A stretch of DNA of 64,000 bases from Tanytarsus gracilentus (GCA_038502055.1 JAXRKN010000035.1:686501-750500); one strand, 5' to 3'. Counted from the first letter of the stretch, positions 34,813 to 47,399 are shown. Notes: generated by a model from the sequence alone, not told the origin. Made by a program: numbers and translations.

Positions 34813-36393
34813 ATGAAATTGAAAATATTTTCACTCTTAAATTTCTTCAGTTTAACTCTTGGCCAATCTCTCGATTGCGCTTACTCTGGAAGCTATCAAT
34901 GTTCAATCATCCTTAACAACCCTCAAGGCTTCGATAATTTCACATCAATCGGTGGAACTCATATTGCGGGAAGGAAAGACTCCAACGTGAATGTTCTCAC
35001 AAGTGACAGCGGAACGACACTAAACATTCCATCGATTATCTGCGAAAAGTTTTCAAACCTATATGAAATCACTCTAACAAGCCGTGGAATCACAACTTTG
35101 ACTGAGAAATCTTTCGCTAGATGCAAAGTGATTGTGAAAATCAATTTGTGGAATAACAAAATAAATTCGATACCGGTTAATTTGTTGGTAAGTCATTGAA
35201 TGGTGGAACCAGAGAAAATTCCCAAAATTAAATTACAATAACTTTAATTTTTTCTAATGACACATCTCTGGGTGAAACTTTAGTGAAGCTTGGACTCTCT
35301 TAATTTTGTTTTAATTTTTGAATATTTATCTCCACTTTATACATAGGTCAACAATCCCTTGCTCCAAGTTTTTCGCATCTACTCGAACAACCTAACTGAA
35401 AATCTTCCTGAAAAACTTTTCGATCAAACGCCAAAGTTAAATTTTTTCTGTAATGAGCAAAATCCAACCGGAGACTTTCACCCTAATATTTTCACAAACT
35501 TGACGAAAATGGACGAACTTCATATTGATAACATGAAAATCAACGAGTTTTCTGTTTGTTTATTCAAACCGATGGTTAATATTCGTCATCTGCGAGCTTT
35601 TGGAAATCAGCTTAAAGTTCTTCATCAAAAATCTTTTCCACCTACTAAAAATAAACTTCAGTACATGTATTTTCAACGAAATCAAATTGAAGCGATCGAC
35701 CGAAGAATTTTTAACGACACTCGAGTTCTTTTGACTGTAAATTTAGCTGAAAATATTTGCACAAATTTAACTGTGACAAACTTTTATGTAAATCGAACAA
35801 CCTACTTGGCTGCCCTTGAACCTTGCTTTGCTGAGTATGATCGAAGATTTTCAACTGAAGGCAGCGGATCGACTTGCAATTTTATCACTCATCCAGTTTA
35901 TGGCTACACTTGCGAGTTGATAAATTTTAACGTTTCAGCTGCGATCATCAACGACCATCCAGATTGCTTTTCCGACTCTGACGTCACTGGAATTATTTTT
36001 AAGGACTCGAAAATTTCCGAAATTCCTGGAAATATTTTCTCAACCTTTCCAAAAGTCAAATACATTGAGGCGAAAAATGTTGGACTCAAATCGGGTTTGA
36101 TTAAAAATTGTGGCGAAAATTTGAAGTTCATCGATGTGAGTGAAAATTCAATTAAATCACTACCAAGCGACGCTTTTAATTGCAAAAATATTGAGACAAT
36201 TATTGCTGATGAGAATTGCATGACATCCATTCAGGCTTGCGAGAATACTTTTATGGAAAATTTGAAGAGCTTAAAGAACGTTTCACTGCAGAGAACAGCT
36301 TGCATCGATAAAGAATTCAACTTATTGACTCAACCAATGGAATTCATTAGAAAGGAGCTAAATAAGTGTTTTTCATGGTGGTATTTAGGTTAA
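34813..36393 (+). CDS. secreted protein with two cap-plus-LRR modules
   Basis: Exons 34813-35187 and 35347-36393 give 473 residues. MKLKIFSLLNFFSLTLG is the signal peptide. Module 1 begins with a cysteine cap (LDCAYSGSYQCSI) and runs through about eight LRRs (for example NNKINSIPVNLL, RNQIEAIDRRIF) to CTNLTVTNFYVN. Around residue 295 a second cap (STCNFITHPVYGYTCEL) starts another set of about five LRRs (SENSIKSLPSDAF) ending in a Cys-containing tail. No coiled coil or membrane helix follows. The repeated cap shows an internal duplication. It lies on the strand opposite the flanking DEG/ENaC exons. It is related to the other LRR genes of the window by its cap, but the LRR run is longer. Confidence 0.85.
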
Positions 36394-36407
36394 ATTTTAA
36401 AGCTCAC

Positions 36408-36638
36408 CTCAGAAGCGTGAACTTGATGTTCCGATAAATAAATTATGATTGGTAAATTTTTGATTTTTGTCACAACTTCTAGTGTTAATAAAATTGTGCA
36501 AATTAGCGACACGATCAATGATATAATCCAAAAAATTCTCTCGATTATGTGATATTTGTCGATTAAATATGAAAATCCATGAATCGTTGAGGTTTCAAAG
36601 TAATTTCGAATTAAATCTTTCATTTTTATTTCACTCAA
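36408..36638 (-). CDS. DEG/ENaC first exon (cytoplasmic N-terminus + TM1), isolated
   Basis: Frame from ATG at 36638 (or 36623) to a donor GAG|GTGAGC at 36408, phase 0. It encodes KDLIRNYFETSTIHGF, where His-Gly is the conserved gating motif of the family. A membrane helix (IFWIISLIVSLICTILLTL) and NLPIIIYL follow. This is the start of a pickpocket-type channel, and matches the expected beginning of module 1 of the gene at 30221-33070. However, the exons for the first ~200 extracellular residues are not found between 33070 and 36408, where two plus-strand genes sit. It is either exon 1 of a gene that lost its middle or an orphan exon. Confidence 0.65.
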
Positions 36639-37570
36639 AGATTTTTATCAATTTTTCTTGCACTTTTGGATTTTATAATTTTTAGGAAAATAGCTTTTAA
36701 AAATTTTAAAAATTCCGACCAATTTTTTTTCAGCTGTTTTGTGCTTCAACTTTGCAAAATGAACTGAATAAAAAAGTTCGCTTAAATTTAATTGAGTTAT
36801 AGCTCGTGAAGACTTTCGCGTGTTTTTAAATAATTTGATTTATAGATAAAAATTAAACATTGCACGATAAATTTTATTTGTAAATTTTTCCTGTGTAAAA
36901 TTTTGTTTTCTATTTAAAAATTAATACTTAAACAATTAATCGAAAAATTGTTTAATTTAAAAAAGGCTGTGATTCAAAGTCTAAACAATTTCTCTTAAAA
37001 CTTTCAATAATATATTTAATGTCTAGTGATCACGCTTCTGTAATCATTAAAAAACATGACAATTTGTCATTGAATTGTGTTTTATTTTCTCGGGAAATTC
37101 ATAAATTATTATATTTTATTTTTAAAAACAATGCTTTGTTGATTTTCGCCGGAGATTTCAAAATTTTTGCACGTGACGAAAAGCAAAATTAACTTAAAAG
37201 TGAAATTCATTTACCAAAAAAAATTCAGTTTGAATTTGAATTTAAAAAAATCAAGAGTTGAGAAAAAAATGTAAAAAAATTAAAATTTAATTTTGATATT
37301 TATGAGTTTATTATTTTTTAAAACATTAAATGCGAATTTGCTGAAAATAGCTTAAAAAATTTAATATTTTAAATCAAAGCAATAAAAAAATGTAAATTGA
37401 AATAATTTTAAAAAAAATTCAAAGAAACCTCTAAAAACCCAAAAAAAAATCATTAAAATAATAAAAAAAAAATTAAAAATTAAAAAATTAAAAAACTCTA
37501 AAAATAATTCTTGAAAGTGAAAAATAAAAAAAATTAATTAAAAAAAATTCAAGTGAAAGAATAAAAAATC

Positions 37571-38604
37571 ATGAATTCTTCCACCTTCACCATCAACTCA
37601 ACCTCATCGAATTGGTATCGAAAAATATTTTACGACTTTGCAGATCCTCGAATAAGAAATTTTGTATTCTTCGGTGATCCAGTGCCAATTTTATCTTGCT
37701 ACCTTTTTTACGTAATTCTTTGTCGCCTCATAATTCCAATGGCAATGAAAGATCAAAAATCTTTAAAGATGAAAAAGTTTTCTCTATTTTTAAACATTTT
37801 AATTATCGGCATTTCGATTTATTTTCTGATTAATGTTGGAAAGTTTTGGTTGAATTACAATTTGAGATGTCAACCGGTTGATTATTCGAGATCGGAGGAA
37901 GCGATTGAGGTAAAATAAGATAAAAGTTAAATTAGGTATAAAAATATTTTTTTAACACAAAATTCGTTAAAAAATTTTTTGATTTAAAATTTTCCATATT
38001 AAAAAATCAATAAAATATTTTTTACAAAAAACCCTTTCACTAATCCACAGCTCATCGATCTCGCTTGGTGGTATTTAATGTCAAAATTTATTTACACACT
38101 CGAGTCACTCATCGTGGCCTTTCGCAAGGACAAATCATCGATGCGTGATTATCTCTTAATTCATCATGTTATGCTTCCACTATCAGTTTGGTGTGTCGTC
38201 AATTATTTTCCAACCGGTCATTCAACTTTCGCTGCGATTGTGAATTCGGCAGCTCATGCCGTGTTTTTTGGATTCAAATTGATTTGTCAAAATACATTTA
38301 TGAAGGAGAAATTGGGAAAATATTTGAAATATGTTGGCGTTTGTCAGTCGGTGAGTTGGAAATTAATTTAATAAAATTTAAAAAAAAATTTAAATATTTT
38401 TAATTCTAGGTTTTTCAATTTTCAATCATTTTTGCTCATTCTGCTCAACTTTTTATCTGGAATGACTGCAATTATCCAATTGCTTGTGCTTACATCATTT
38501 GTGGATGGATTTTTGTAATTTTAATAGTTTTAGGAATTTTTTTTATACCGAAAATGTTAAAGTTTAAACATAATTTAGAAATTACTGGAGACCAAAAGAT
38601 TTAA
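37571..38604 (+). CDS. ELOVL-like elongase, strongly divergent (copy 2)
   Basis: Exons 37571-37909, 38051-38350 and 38410-38604 give 277 residues. Landmarks: FYDFADPRIRNFVFFGDP at the N-terminus, several membrane helices, a box region DYLLIHHVMLP where HxxHH reads LLIHH, then FPTGHSTFAAIVNSAAHAVFF (aligned with the PGGHGTF...NSFVH...Y region), and VFQFSIIFAHSAQLF. The active-site histidine pair is kept but the first box histidine is lost. Exon structure is simpler than in copies 1 and 3 (three against seven exons), consistent with intron loss. A lipid substrate cannot be inferred. Confidence 0.8.
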
Positions 38605-41170
38605 ATTAATTAAAACATAAAATTAAATTTATAAATAATTTTTCTAAATTTTATTTTATAGAATTTTTAGTTAGCAAAAAAATTAAAAATTAAAATTAAA
38701 ATTTTTTTTCTTCAAATTTATAAATAATTTTTCTAAATTTTATTTTACAGAATTTTTAAGTTAGCGAAAAAAATTACGCACAAACGAAAAAAAATCTTTT
38801 GCCTTCGGAAACGCTTCGTGATTTTTTTTCTTCTCACCGAGAACATTTTTCGGTTTTTGTGTGTGAGTGATGATGATGATGATCGGCACATTCGTGTTTC
38901 AGTTTCTCATGAAAGCGAAAGCATCAGAAAACGTTTTGTGATGATGCACTTCAACGAATTGAGGGTCTTATGGCGCAACGGATAACGCGTCTGACTACGG
39001 ATCAGAAGATTCCAGGTTCGAATCCTGGTAAGATCGAAATTCAAACTTTTTTGCTCATCAATTTTTTTTTGTTATAAATTTCACTCAGCTGTTAATCAAT
39101 GAACTTCATAGTTGATTTCGTAATGACCTTGACACTGTAACCACTAACTCACTTGTTACGCACAGCCGCATTCGATTAAAGTTGTTAACCTTCCGTCACT
39201 CGACGATCTTTACTGAAAGTTGTAATTATTTTTACATTGAATCAAATTAAAAAAGGTAATTAAAGGTAGAAAAAATTGATGATTTTTAATTATTTGATGG
39301 TTCAAAAAACTTTGAGATTTTTTTCTTAATTAATTAGTTCAATTTTAAATTTTCATCATAAAACATCAAAAACTAAATTTTTGAAAATTACAATTTGAAA
39401 TTTTTGATGATTAAAAAAAATAAAATTAAAGCGAGAGGAAAAATGAAACTTGATCATAATTTTAATGTCAATGATGAGCCCTTCAAAGACCCTCAAAAAA
39501 TAAAATGTTGAAAGCGAATTTTTTATTTAATCACGAAAAATATTTAAGTCAGCAGAAAATTGAAATAAATTTTGTCATTTTTTCACTGCAATTCTCACGC
39601 AATATGCAAATTTTCATTCTCTTTTAAAATCACCGCAATTCAATTTCGTGTTAAATATTTTTATGTCAATTAAAAAAATGCTTGCGATGCGCCATCGACG
39701 CACGTATTTACATAAAACAATAAACATTGTAAGAAAAGCTTGTAAAACTGAAAAAGTGAACTTCAAAAATTATTCATGAGTTGTTGATTGTACGCGAGAG
39801 CTCATTTAACGGCATGCGTGAGATTTGTGGATATTTTGTTAAAATAAAAGTGCAAAAAAACATTTACAAAATTTAACGAATTTTTTTATTCAAATAATTT
39901 TTTATTTCTTCAATTTTTTTCATCATTTCTTCTTTTTTTAATCACCACAATAAAACCACAAAATGCCAATGAAATTCCTAAAATACTTTTTAATGTTTTC
40001 TTACCCAAAAAACTTTATTTTTATTTTTTTACCTTCATCAAACAAAAACGCAATTGCTAAAATTTTAAAGATCATCAAACTAATTTTTATCTCTTAAAAT
40101 CATCAAGATCAATGTCAAGTGTGCGATAATCGAGTTAAATGGTTCGCAATTTGAAAAGCATAAAAAAGTTAAACTCACACACAACCTCGACATTCGCAAA
40201 CGAGCGACATTAGGAGAGAAATTTTCATTTTTTTATTTTATCTTTGTTTATTTTTCGCGTGTAAATGAGAAGAAGAAGATTATGAAATATCTCGATGAGT
40301 GTTATGAAGTACGGTCAAGTGCGAGATTATGAAATGAGTCTGGTTTGTCGCGTACTTAAAGGTATGTGAAGTGAATAAGAAATTCATTAAATAAACGAGA
40401 TAAAAATTTAATGCAGAAAAATTAACTTTTTTGACCGACTGTTGCTGGGTTGAGACTGAAGAATTTTTAGGGTCGTGAAGAATTTTTTTAGAATTTTAAT
40501 AACAAAATTTTGTAATTTAAAAAAATTTCAAATAATTTTTTATTTTTTTAACTCTCACATAATTTTTTCCACCATAAGCCGCACTCAGTGCTGCTGCATG
40601 ATTTTTTTCTTCACATGACTGAGATAACTTTTTTACTTCTTCTCGGTGCTTTGACTTCATCAGTCAGCAATTCGACGTTTAAGTGATCGGTTGAATAAAT
40701 TCGTGCGATAAAATTGAAGAAAAAAAATTGTTTCACTTTTTGGACTTTGCTGATTTTTATGTCGCGTATTAAAGTTTTTATAATTGACTGAATTAGGACA
40801 AAAGTTGACAATTTAAAGTGAGAACACTTAGTGGAATTTTGAATAGTTTAAAAAAATTCAAAAAAAAAATAAAATTTAGGTTTCGAAAAATTTAAAAAGT
40901 TTAAAACAAAAATTTAGTCTAAAAAAATTTAAAAAGTTTGAAATAAAAATTAAAATTTAATCTCAAAAAATTTATAATTAAAATTAAAAACAAAAATCAA
41001 TTAAAGAATTATTAAGAATTGTGTTTTAATTAACAATAAATTAGCTTGAAAAAATAATAAAAAATTCTTAATAAAAATGAAAAGTGAAATTTTAATAAAA
41101 TCAAAACTTTAAATTCTTTAAAAAACAAATTTAATTTAATAAAAAATTAAAAGTGACCCAATAAAAAATT
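38605..41170. other. intergenic spacer containing a tRNA gene
   Basis: Apart from tRNA-Arg I see no gene. The region just downstream of the tRNA (39085-39220) is less AT-rich than the rest, but shows no reading frame or RNA structure I can support. Confidence 0.55.
38964..39036 (+). tRNA. tRNA-Arg (ACG)
   Basis: 73 nt with a full cloverleaf. The acceptor GGTCTTA pairs with TAAGATC (one G-U), followed by discriminator G. The D arm is GGCGCAACGGATAACGCGTC, the anticodon arm is TCTGA-CTACGGA-TCAGA with anticodon ACG, and the T arm is CCAGG-TTCGAAT-CCTGG. A and B boxes are intact and a T6 Pol III terminator follows at about 39047. No intron. Confidence 0.95.
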
Positions 41171-44100
41171 ATGGAAGGATTAATTGATAAAATTATCAAT
41201 TTTTGGATTAACGAAGCAGATCCAAGAACGAAAAATTTGCTTCTTGCCAGCTCACCTTGGCCAATAATTTCAATTCTTGTGATTTATTTTTCGATGCTTT
41301 ATGTAAGTTTGCAAAATAAACAAATTAAACTGAGAAAATTTGACAATTTTTAAAATTAAATTAAATAAAAAATCAAAGCTGCTTTCACACTTTAAATTCT
41401 CGCGATTTAATCTTACGTCAATAAATTTTATTTCATTTTTTAAGCAAACATTTTTTGCATGTCTTCGAGAGGTGTTGACTTAGAAGAAAAGTTGTCGATC
41501 TTTTTTTGCGATTTTGATTTTCGAAGAAGAAGTAAAAAATTATTTGCTTAAGTTTACTCTTAATAGTCACGTCTTTAAACTTTGTTTATCCTTGAAAAAT
41601 TGCGATTTTTTTATGCTGGAATTTCTCGTGGATATTTTCGAAAAAATTTCTAAACATTAAAAATTTTATTTTATTTTGTGAATTTTTTATTTCAATTTTT
41701 ACTTCTTTTTAGCAAACTTTTCTAACATATTTCTGCCATGTTTCTTATGCACTCAGACTTAACCTCGATTCCATTAAAAAAAGACTTTATTATCATTCGT
41801 TAAATGATTGGTCAACAATTGCCTCTGCGGACCTTCTCAAATTTATACATGAAATATGTTAAATCATAAGAGCATTAAAAAAATATGATTTTAACATTGA
41901 CACAAATAATTCACGACTTTTATTGCCGTAAAATTTTTGATGTTTAAAATATTTGAAATGCGGTAGCCGAGGAAGTGTAATCGAGGAAGTGAAAAGAAGG
42001 CAAATAAAATTTTATGTGAAGTTGATTTTTTATTAAATTTAAATTGAAAGAAAATTTAGTTAATTTTTTAACTCAAATAATTTTAATTTTATAATTTATT
42101 TTATTTTATTAATTTTTATAATTTTAAAAAATTTAAAAATAAAAAATCTAAAATTTGTAATCAAAATTTAAAATGGAAAAATAAAATTTTAACCCAAAAT
42201 TTAAAATCTAAATCTAAAATTTAAAATCAAAACCAATAAATTTCCTCTTTATTTTTTAGTTCATCATTCCAGCGGCATTTAAAGACCAAAAACATCCGCA
42301 ACACAAACAACTTTTGTCAGTTTATTACGTCTTTCACAGTTTATCTAGTGTTTTCTGTATTGTCGCTTGGATTTTGATTGCAGTAAAAATTAACTTCAAC
42401 TTTCGGTGTCATCCGATCGACTACAGCGACAGTTTTTGGTCGAATGCGGTAAAATTTATAAAATTTAAAATGTAAAAAATTTGCAAAATTTTATTCTGAT
42501 ATTTTGTGAATTTTTCAACTCTTATAAAAATTAAATATTTAATTTAATTTAATGTTTTTAGATCATGATCTACACGGATCTTTTTCTCTGGTTCAAATTC
42601 TCTGAAATGTTTGAATCATTTTTGTTGGCGATCGTGAATGGAAAAGCGCCAATTTTTAATATTTTACATCACACAATTTATCCAATGTAAGTTTAATTTT
42701 TAATAAATTTTTCTAAAGAACTTTTAGAAAATATTAAGTTTAAATTTTGGTCAATTATGAAGTCCAAGGGGTGTGTATGTTGCGATGGGTAAGGCACTGC
42801 GATCTTGCATTATATTGTAACATAAGTCCAAGGGGTGGAAACTCGAAATTATTTAAAATAATATTTTAATAATTTATAAAATTTCATTAAATTAAATTAT
42901 CAATTAAAAAATACTCTATAAAAATTAAATTCTAGTTTCCCAACCTTGCATAAATTTTCATAAAATCTTCAATTATTATTTTTACAAGACAATTAACGTT
43001 TCAAAGTTAAGGTCAAGCATACAGAAAATATGCAAAAACATTCAAAATAAATCACCAGTAGTCAAAGCAAAGACGGTCATTAGTCATTCACTGCATGTTT
43101 GACGTTAAATAATTATTTTTTCGTAAAAACAAAAAATCCAAAAATATAAATAAACAATAAAACTTTAATTCAGGGGTCGAAAAATTCAAAATTAATTTAC
43201 AAAAAAATATCTAAAATTTATTTTTAATTTCGTAAACTTTAAAATTAAATTTTTAATCAAAATTTATTTTAAAATAATTTTTTAAATAAACTAAATTTAT
43301 ATTTAATTTTAAAAAATAAAATTAATTTTAATTTTATAGCAATTGAATTATAAAAAAATTAATAGAAATTATTTTTTAAATAAGTTAAATTCGATTTTTT
43401 TTAAGAAATAAATTTAAAAATGTAAAATTTTTCGAACACTCTAAAAAGCAAAAAAAATCGGATAAAGCTGTGAAGGGGAGCAAAGAGAGAAATTAAATCT
43501 TAGATCTCAAGATCGCTGTGACTTACCCTTCGCAACAAACGTATAAAAAAGGCGTACCAGTTACCTGCTTTTAGAAAAGTTCGGATTTAAAGTTTTAAAA
43601 CTTTCTTATCCGAAATGCTTAGAAATAATAAAAATTCTCTTTGTTTACTTTCGAAATTGGTAAAAAATTGAAAAAATTCGTTGAAAATTCATTTATTTAA
43701 AAAATTCCATTTTTAATCCCGTGGGATCGGACTTTAGTTTTTCCAGGATCATGGAATTAATAAATTACCGGGATTTCCCGGGATACCTGTTCAAAACCTC
43801 TAGTTTTATTTCTCAAAATTTCATCAATTGATGAAATGAATTTGAACTCAAACTGAGATTCATTAATTTTCATCTCGACAAATGATTTAGTTCTCATTCT
43901 CAAATCATTCGTGACAGTCACAAAATTGTGATCACAAAGAAATTTTGATTGAGACACAAGAGATTCTCTTTTAATTTTGGTAAGATTAATTTTTTCATCC
44001 AAATGTAAATTGCAATAATTGTTTTTAGTTAATTAAGAAAGAAAATTAATAATTTAAAAATTTGAAATTTAAAAATTAAAATTGAAGAAAGTGTCATGAG

Positions 44101-47100
44101 TCAAGTCAAGAACAGAGATGGGCAATTACAAAAAATTACAAGTGATTTAATTTTGGGAAATTACTTTTGTTTTCAGTTTTCTAAGATTTCTCTCTTTTGT
44201 CCATTCTACTGCCCATCGATGATAGACATTCCTCAAAAATTATCAATGCTAATCGATTCCTGGTCCAATTACGAGTTCAACAAGATACATGAAGCCATAT
44301 AAGAGAAATTTTGTATGAAAAATTGACATTATGGCCGTCCGTGGCAGCGTTACCACAATTTTGTGTGGGTTACGCTAAAAATATAACAAAGAAATCGGTA
44401 AAATGGTGAAAACCACGGTACCTGTTTCGGAAATAGTATTTCCTATCACGAATGAGCTTAAATTAGTGAAAGTGAAGACGGAGATAAAATCTAATAATAA
44501 TTGGAAGAACAACAACAACAATTAATTTAACTCAAATATATTCGACAGCAGTCACTCATGAATTTAACATAATAACAATAAAGGTCAAACTCCCGAATTT
44601 CTCTAGTTATTTTTTATCCTCATAATAAATCACAAACACATAATGATATGCATATAAATTAGATGCATGAGTACTTCTCATTATTTGTTATTGAAATCAT
44701 TCAACCTAATGAAATATCTTCCGGAAGAATAAGATCCGAAATTACTAAGGAATAAACAGTCCAATAAAATTTTTCCCCTTTCCACAAAAACAATAGTAAG
44801 GGTCGGGATCACGCTGAAAAATTAATTTTAAAATAATAGAATGCAATTTAAAAAAAAAATTAAAAAATTGCAAAAAAAATTTAAAATTAACGTGACGAAA
44901 AAATTTAGTTACATGGTGTATTGTCCCTTTGACATCGATTCTCGAAGAGGATTTGGTCTAATTTTAATTATATATGTGATACGAGCGTACATTTTATATT
45001 GCACGAAATAATTGGTGTAAAGAATATGAATATAAATATTTTACACGTGATATCACTATTTTGATTAAGCGAATCCATATCATTGGCCAAAATGTCTTGG
45101 CTTTTTTGTCATTGGCTTTTTTGTACATGCGTCGAAAAAATTATCAGTCGACTGTCCGACTTCAAATAGAAAAGTTCAGTTTTGTTAAATGGAAAGTTCA
45201 GAAAATATTTTTGAGTTGGTTTATCTTCCTCAAAATGTTGGAGAATTTAGAAGAGATTTGAATCCTCCGGAACCTTTGGATGATGGAGAAAATTGTCGAG
45301 TCAGTAATGTTTGGCTCTTTTTCTTAGTTTTTTTCCTTTTTTTTGTAATTTTTACCTACTGTTTTTTTTAAAAATTAAAGTCATGTTAATTATTGGTGAG
45401 TAAAAAATATTTGAAGGCCAATACTTCCCAATTTTATTTAACATCAGAGATGGTTAATTACATTGTAGTCGAGTAAAAATTAAATTACAAAATATTAAAT
45501 TTAATTAATTACAATTTGTTACATAATTCATGCAATTTCCAAAATTAAATTACATCAAAATAATTTTTTTTGTAATTGCCCATTTCTGTTTAAGATTGAA
45601 CAATAACAAATTATCTAAATTAAAATTTAATCCAAAAAAATCTCAAAACAAACAAAAATAATTTGCACATCAATTTTTAAGATCATCAAACTCAAAACAA
45701 ACTTCCTAAAAAAATCGCATAAATTTAAATTTTATCTCTGCATGAAATCTCACACGTTGCGTATGCAAAAAAAACTGTCTGTCTTATGCTGAAATTCAAG
45801 GTTACCGCATGAATGCAAATTTTCATAATTACGCAATTTTTAACATAAAGTTTCTTCTTTAAGGTTAAATTATTTAATTTTTTTGTTCTCTCTCCATGTT
45901 GACCGAAGAAATTTCGCACCTTCGATAAGTTGTTTGCTGACAGTGTCAGTACGAGACATTATTGCATCTCGTTAAAACTTAAATATTGAGTTAAAGTGCA
46001 GTCGAGTGATGTAATTGGGAGTGGAGTCGATAAATATTTAGAAGTGAAATTTGTTGTGTTGGAATTTTGATTTGAAATATCAAAGAAATTTTTCAGAAAA
46101 TCACTAAAATTCTTCACAGTCAATTTCAACGCAATTATTTAAATCCAATTAAACCTTTTAACATTCTTATAATCCCTGGGAAGCAAAACAAAGTTAAACA
46201 AATAAAAAAATTGAATTCTAATCCTCAACACGAGAATGATTGACTTAACAGAAATCAGCGAGAAGCGATAATTGAAAAATTAATCGGCAATCGCCAGCTG
46301 TTCTTGTTTTGATTTCATTCAATTTTTAGCGCGGTGAGATCTGAAAAAAATTTGAATGGTGATTTTTAATATTCAGGAAGAAAAATTGTAAAAAATTAAA
46401 TATTTGAATAGCAGGAAGGAAAAAATCAATTTTTAATCTTCAGAAAAGAATAAAAAATTTTTAAAAATCCAAAATAAATAAATTAAAAAGCTTTTTTGAA
46501 AATAAATACAGAAAAAATATTTTTAGGAGATTAAAAAATAATCAAAAAATTTTTTAAACAATTAAAAAACCAAAAAAAGTATTAGAAACTAAATTAATAA
46601 ATAGCGGAGCTACATTTTTATAATTTAATTAAGAAGTTTAATGCAAATTAATTGATAACAGAGCTTTTAATAATTTATAAAAATAAAACATGATTTTTTA
46701 AATATTTTCGCTAACCCAAAAAAATTACCAACGGAGCTATAATTAATATAAAAAAATTCTTTTTCTAGCATGTTGACCATCGGTATTCGATTTTATCCCG
46801 GTAAGCAAACTCTTCTAAATATTTTCTAATAATTTTTTAACTCGCAAATTTTTTAAGGCGGAAGTCCCGGTTTTTTTCCACTCGTCAACTGCTTCGAGCA
46901 CGCTCTTTTGTACTCAGTTTTAGCCGTCCGACAAATGTCACCAAAATTCAAGAAAAATTGCACATGGTTCAAAAAGTTTCACATCGCTTTATCGGTAAAT
47001 ATTTGAAATTGATCAAAAATCTAATCTAAAATTTTTTTTTATTAGATTTCAGCGATGGTTGTGAGCATTATTTTTTACATTCAAATGGTGAGTTGGAAAT

Positions 47101-47375
47101 TTTTTTATAGCTAACTAAAATTAATTTTAATTTTTTAGGAAACTCGCATTGACTGCAACTTCGACACATTCCGCATTTACATTCTGAGTTGTCTTTTCCT
47201 CTTCTCATTTTTCGGGATTTATTTCCGCTGGAGTTACATCATGCAGGACGACGCGTTCGGCAAGACTTGGATTGTCAAAGCAATTCACAAAGCAAAACAG
47301 GAAGGAAAAGTTGCGATGATGATTTCGAGAAATGGAAAGAGTGAAAAAATTGCCGAGACAAAATTGATGGTTTAA
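41171..47375 (+). CDS. ELOVL-like elongase, divergent (copy 3)
   Basis: Exons 41171-41302, 42260-42448, 42562-42686, 46769-46800, 46858-46994, 47046-47087 and 47139-47375 give 297 residues. All joins keep frame. Landmarks: NEADPRTKNLLLASSPWP, FIIPAAFKDQKHPQHK, a box region APIFNILHHTIYP (Asn in place of the first box histidine, as in copy 1), PGGSPGFF, VNCFEHALLY, and YFRWSYIMQDDAFGK, which matches CRWNYISHDDAFG of copy 1. The 125-nt and 42-nt exons equal those of copy 1; an extra intron splits the PGG exon. Intron 3 is 4.1 kb and carries transposon remnants and a small ORF. The C-terminus is basic and lacks a classical KKxx retention signal. Confidence 0.85.
42760..42837. repeat. short insertion flanked by 14-bp direct repeats
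   Basis: AAGTCCAAGGGGTG occurs at 42760-42773 and again at 42824-42837, flanking a 50-bp stretch of ordinary GC content that ends TTATATTGTAACAT. The arrangement looks like a severely 5'-truncated retroposon with its target duplication. Confidence 0.5.
44113..44221. mobile_element. decayed hAT-like MITE (family 1, copy b)
   Basis: The left end CAGAGATGGGCAATTAC is intact. The right end GCCCATCGATG is a mutated form of the terminal inverted repeat. No target duplication is recognisable. Confidence 0.55.
44346..44376. repeat. palindromic motif shared with the F-box insertion
   Basis: AGCGTTACCACA, a short loop, and TGTGGGTTACGCT form an imperfect hairpin followed by AAAAA. The right end of the insertion at 60818-62227 has the same form (AGTGTTACACCAC / GTGGGTTACACT, then AAAAA). 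It is probably a solo end of the same mobile family. Confidence 0.45.
45189..45371 (+). CDS. possible 60-residue tail-anchored microprotein
   Basis: A short frame within intron 3 of ELOVL copy 3. Its composition is unlike the surrounding A/T noise. The N-terminal 40 residues are acidic and proline-containing (ELVYLPQNVGEFRR, NPPEPLDDGENC), followed by a C-terminal helix (VWLFFLVFFLFFVIFTYCFF) that would anchor it in a membrane. I do not recognise the family. It could be a nested single-exon gene, a retroposed fragment or chance. A hAT MITE lies 74 bp downstream. Confidence 0.35.
   Translation: MESSENIFELVYLPQNVGEFRRDLNPPEPLDDGENCRVSNVWLFFLVFFLFFVIFTYCFF
45445..45588. mobile_element. hAT-like MITE (family 1, copy c)
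   Basis: Ends CAGAGATGGTTAATTAC and GTAATTGCCCATTTCTG are inverted over 144 bp. Flanks TTTAACAT and TTTAAGAT make an 8-bp target duplication with one change. Confidence 0.8.
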
Positions 47376-47399
47376 AAAATTGTGTTGAAAAAATATTAA

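Larger units (their letters stand above)
42687..46768. other. 4.1-kb intron of ELOVL copy 3 loaded with repeats
   Basis: It contains a 50-bp insertion with 14-bp direct repeats (42760-42837), less AT-rich patches at 43495-43600 and 43720-43790 (the latter with CCGGGATTTCCCGGGA), a decayed hAT MITE (44113-44221), a palindromic motif (44346-44376), a small ORF (45189-45371) and a hAT MITE (45445-45588). Other introns of this gene family are 50-350 bp, apart from the 957-bp first intron of this gene. Confidence 0.75.
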
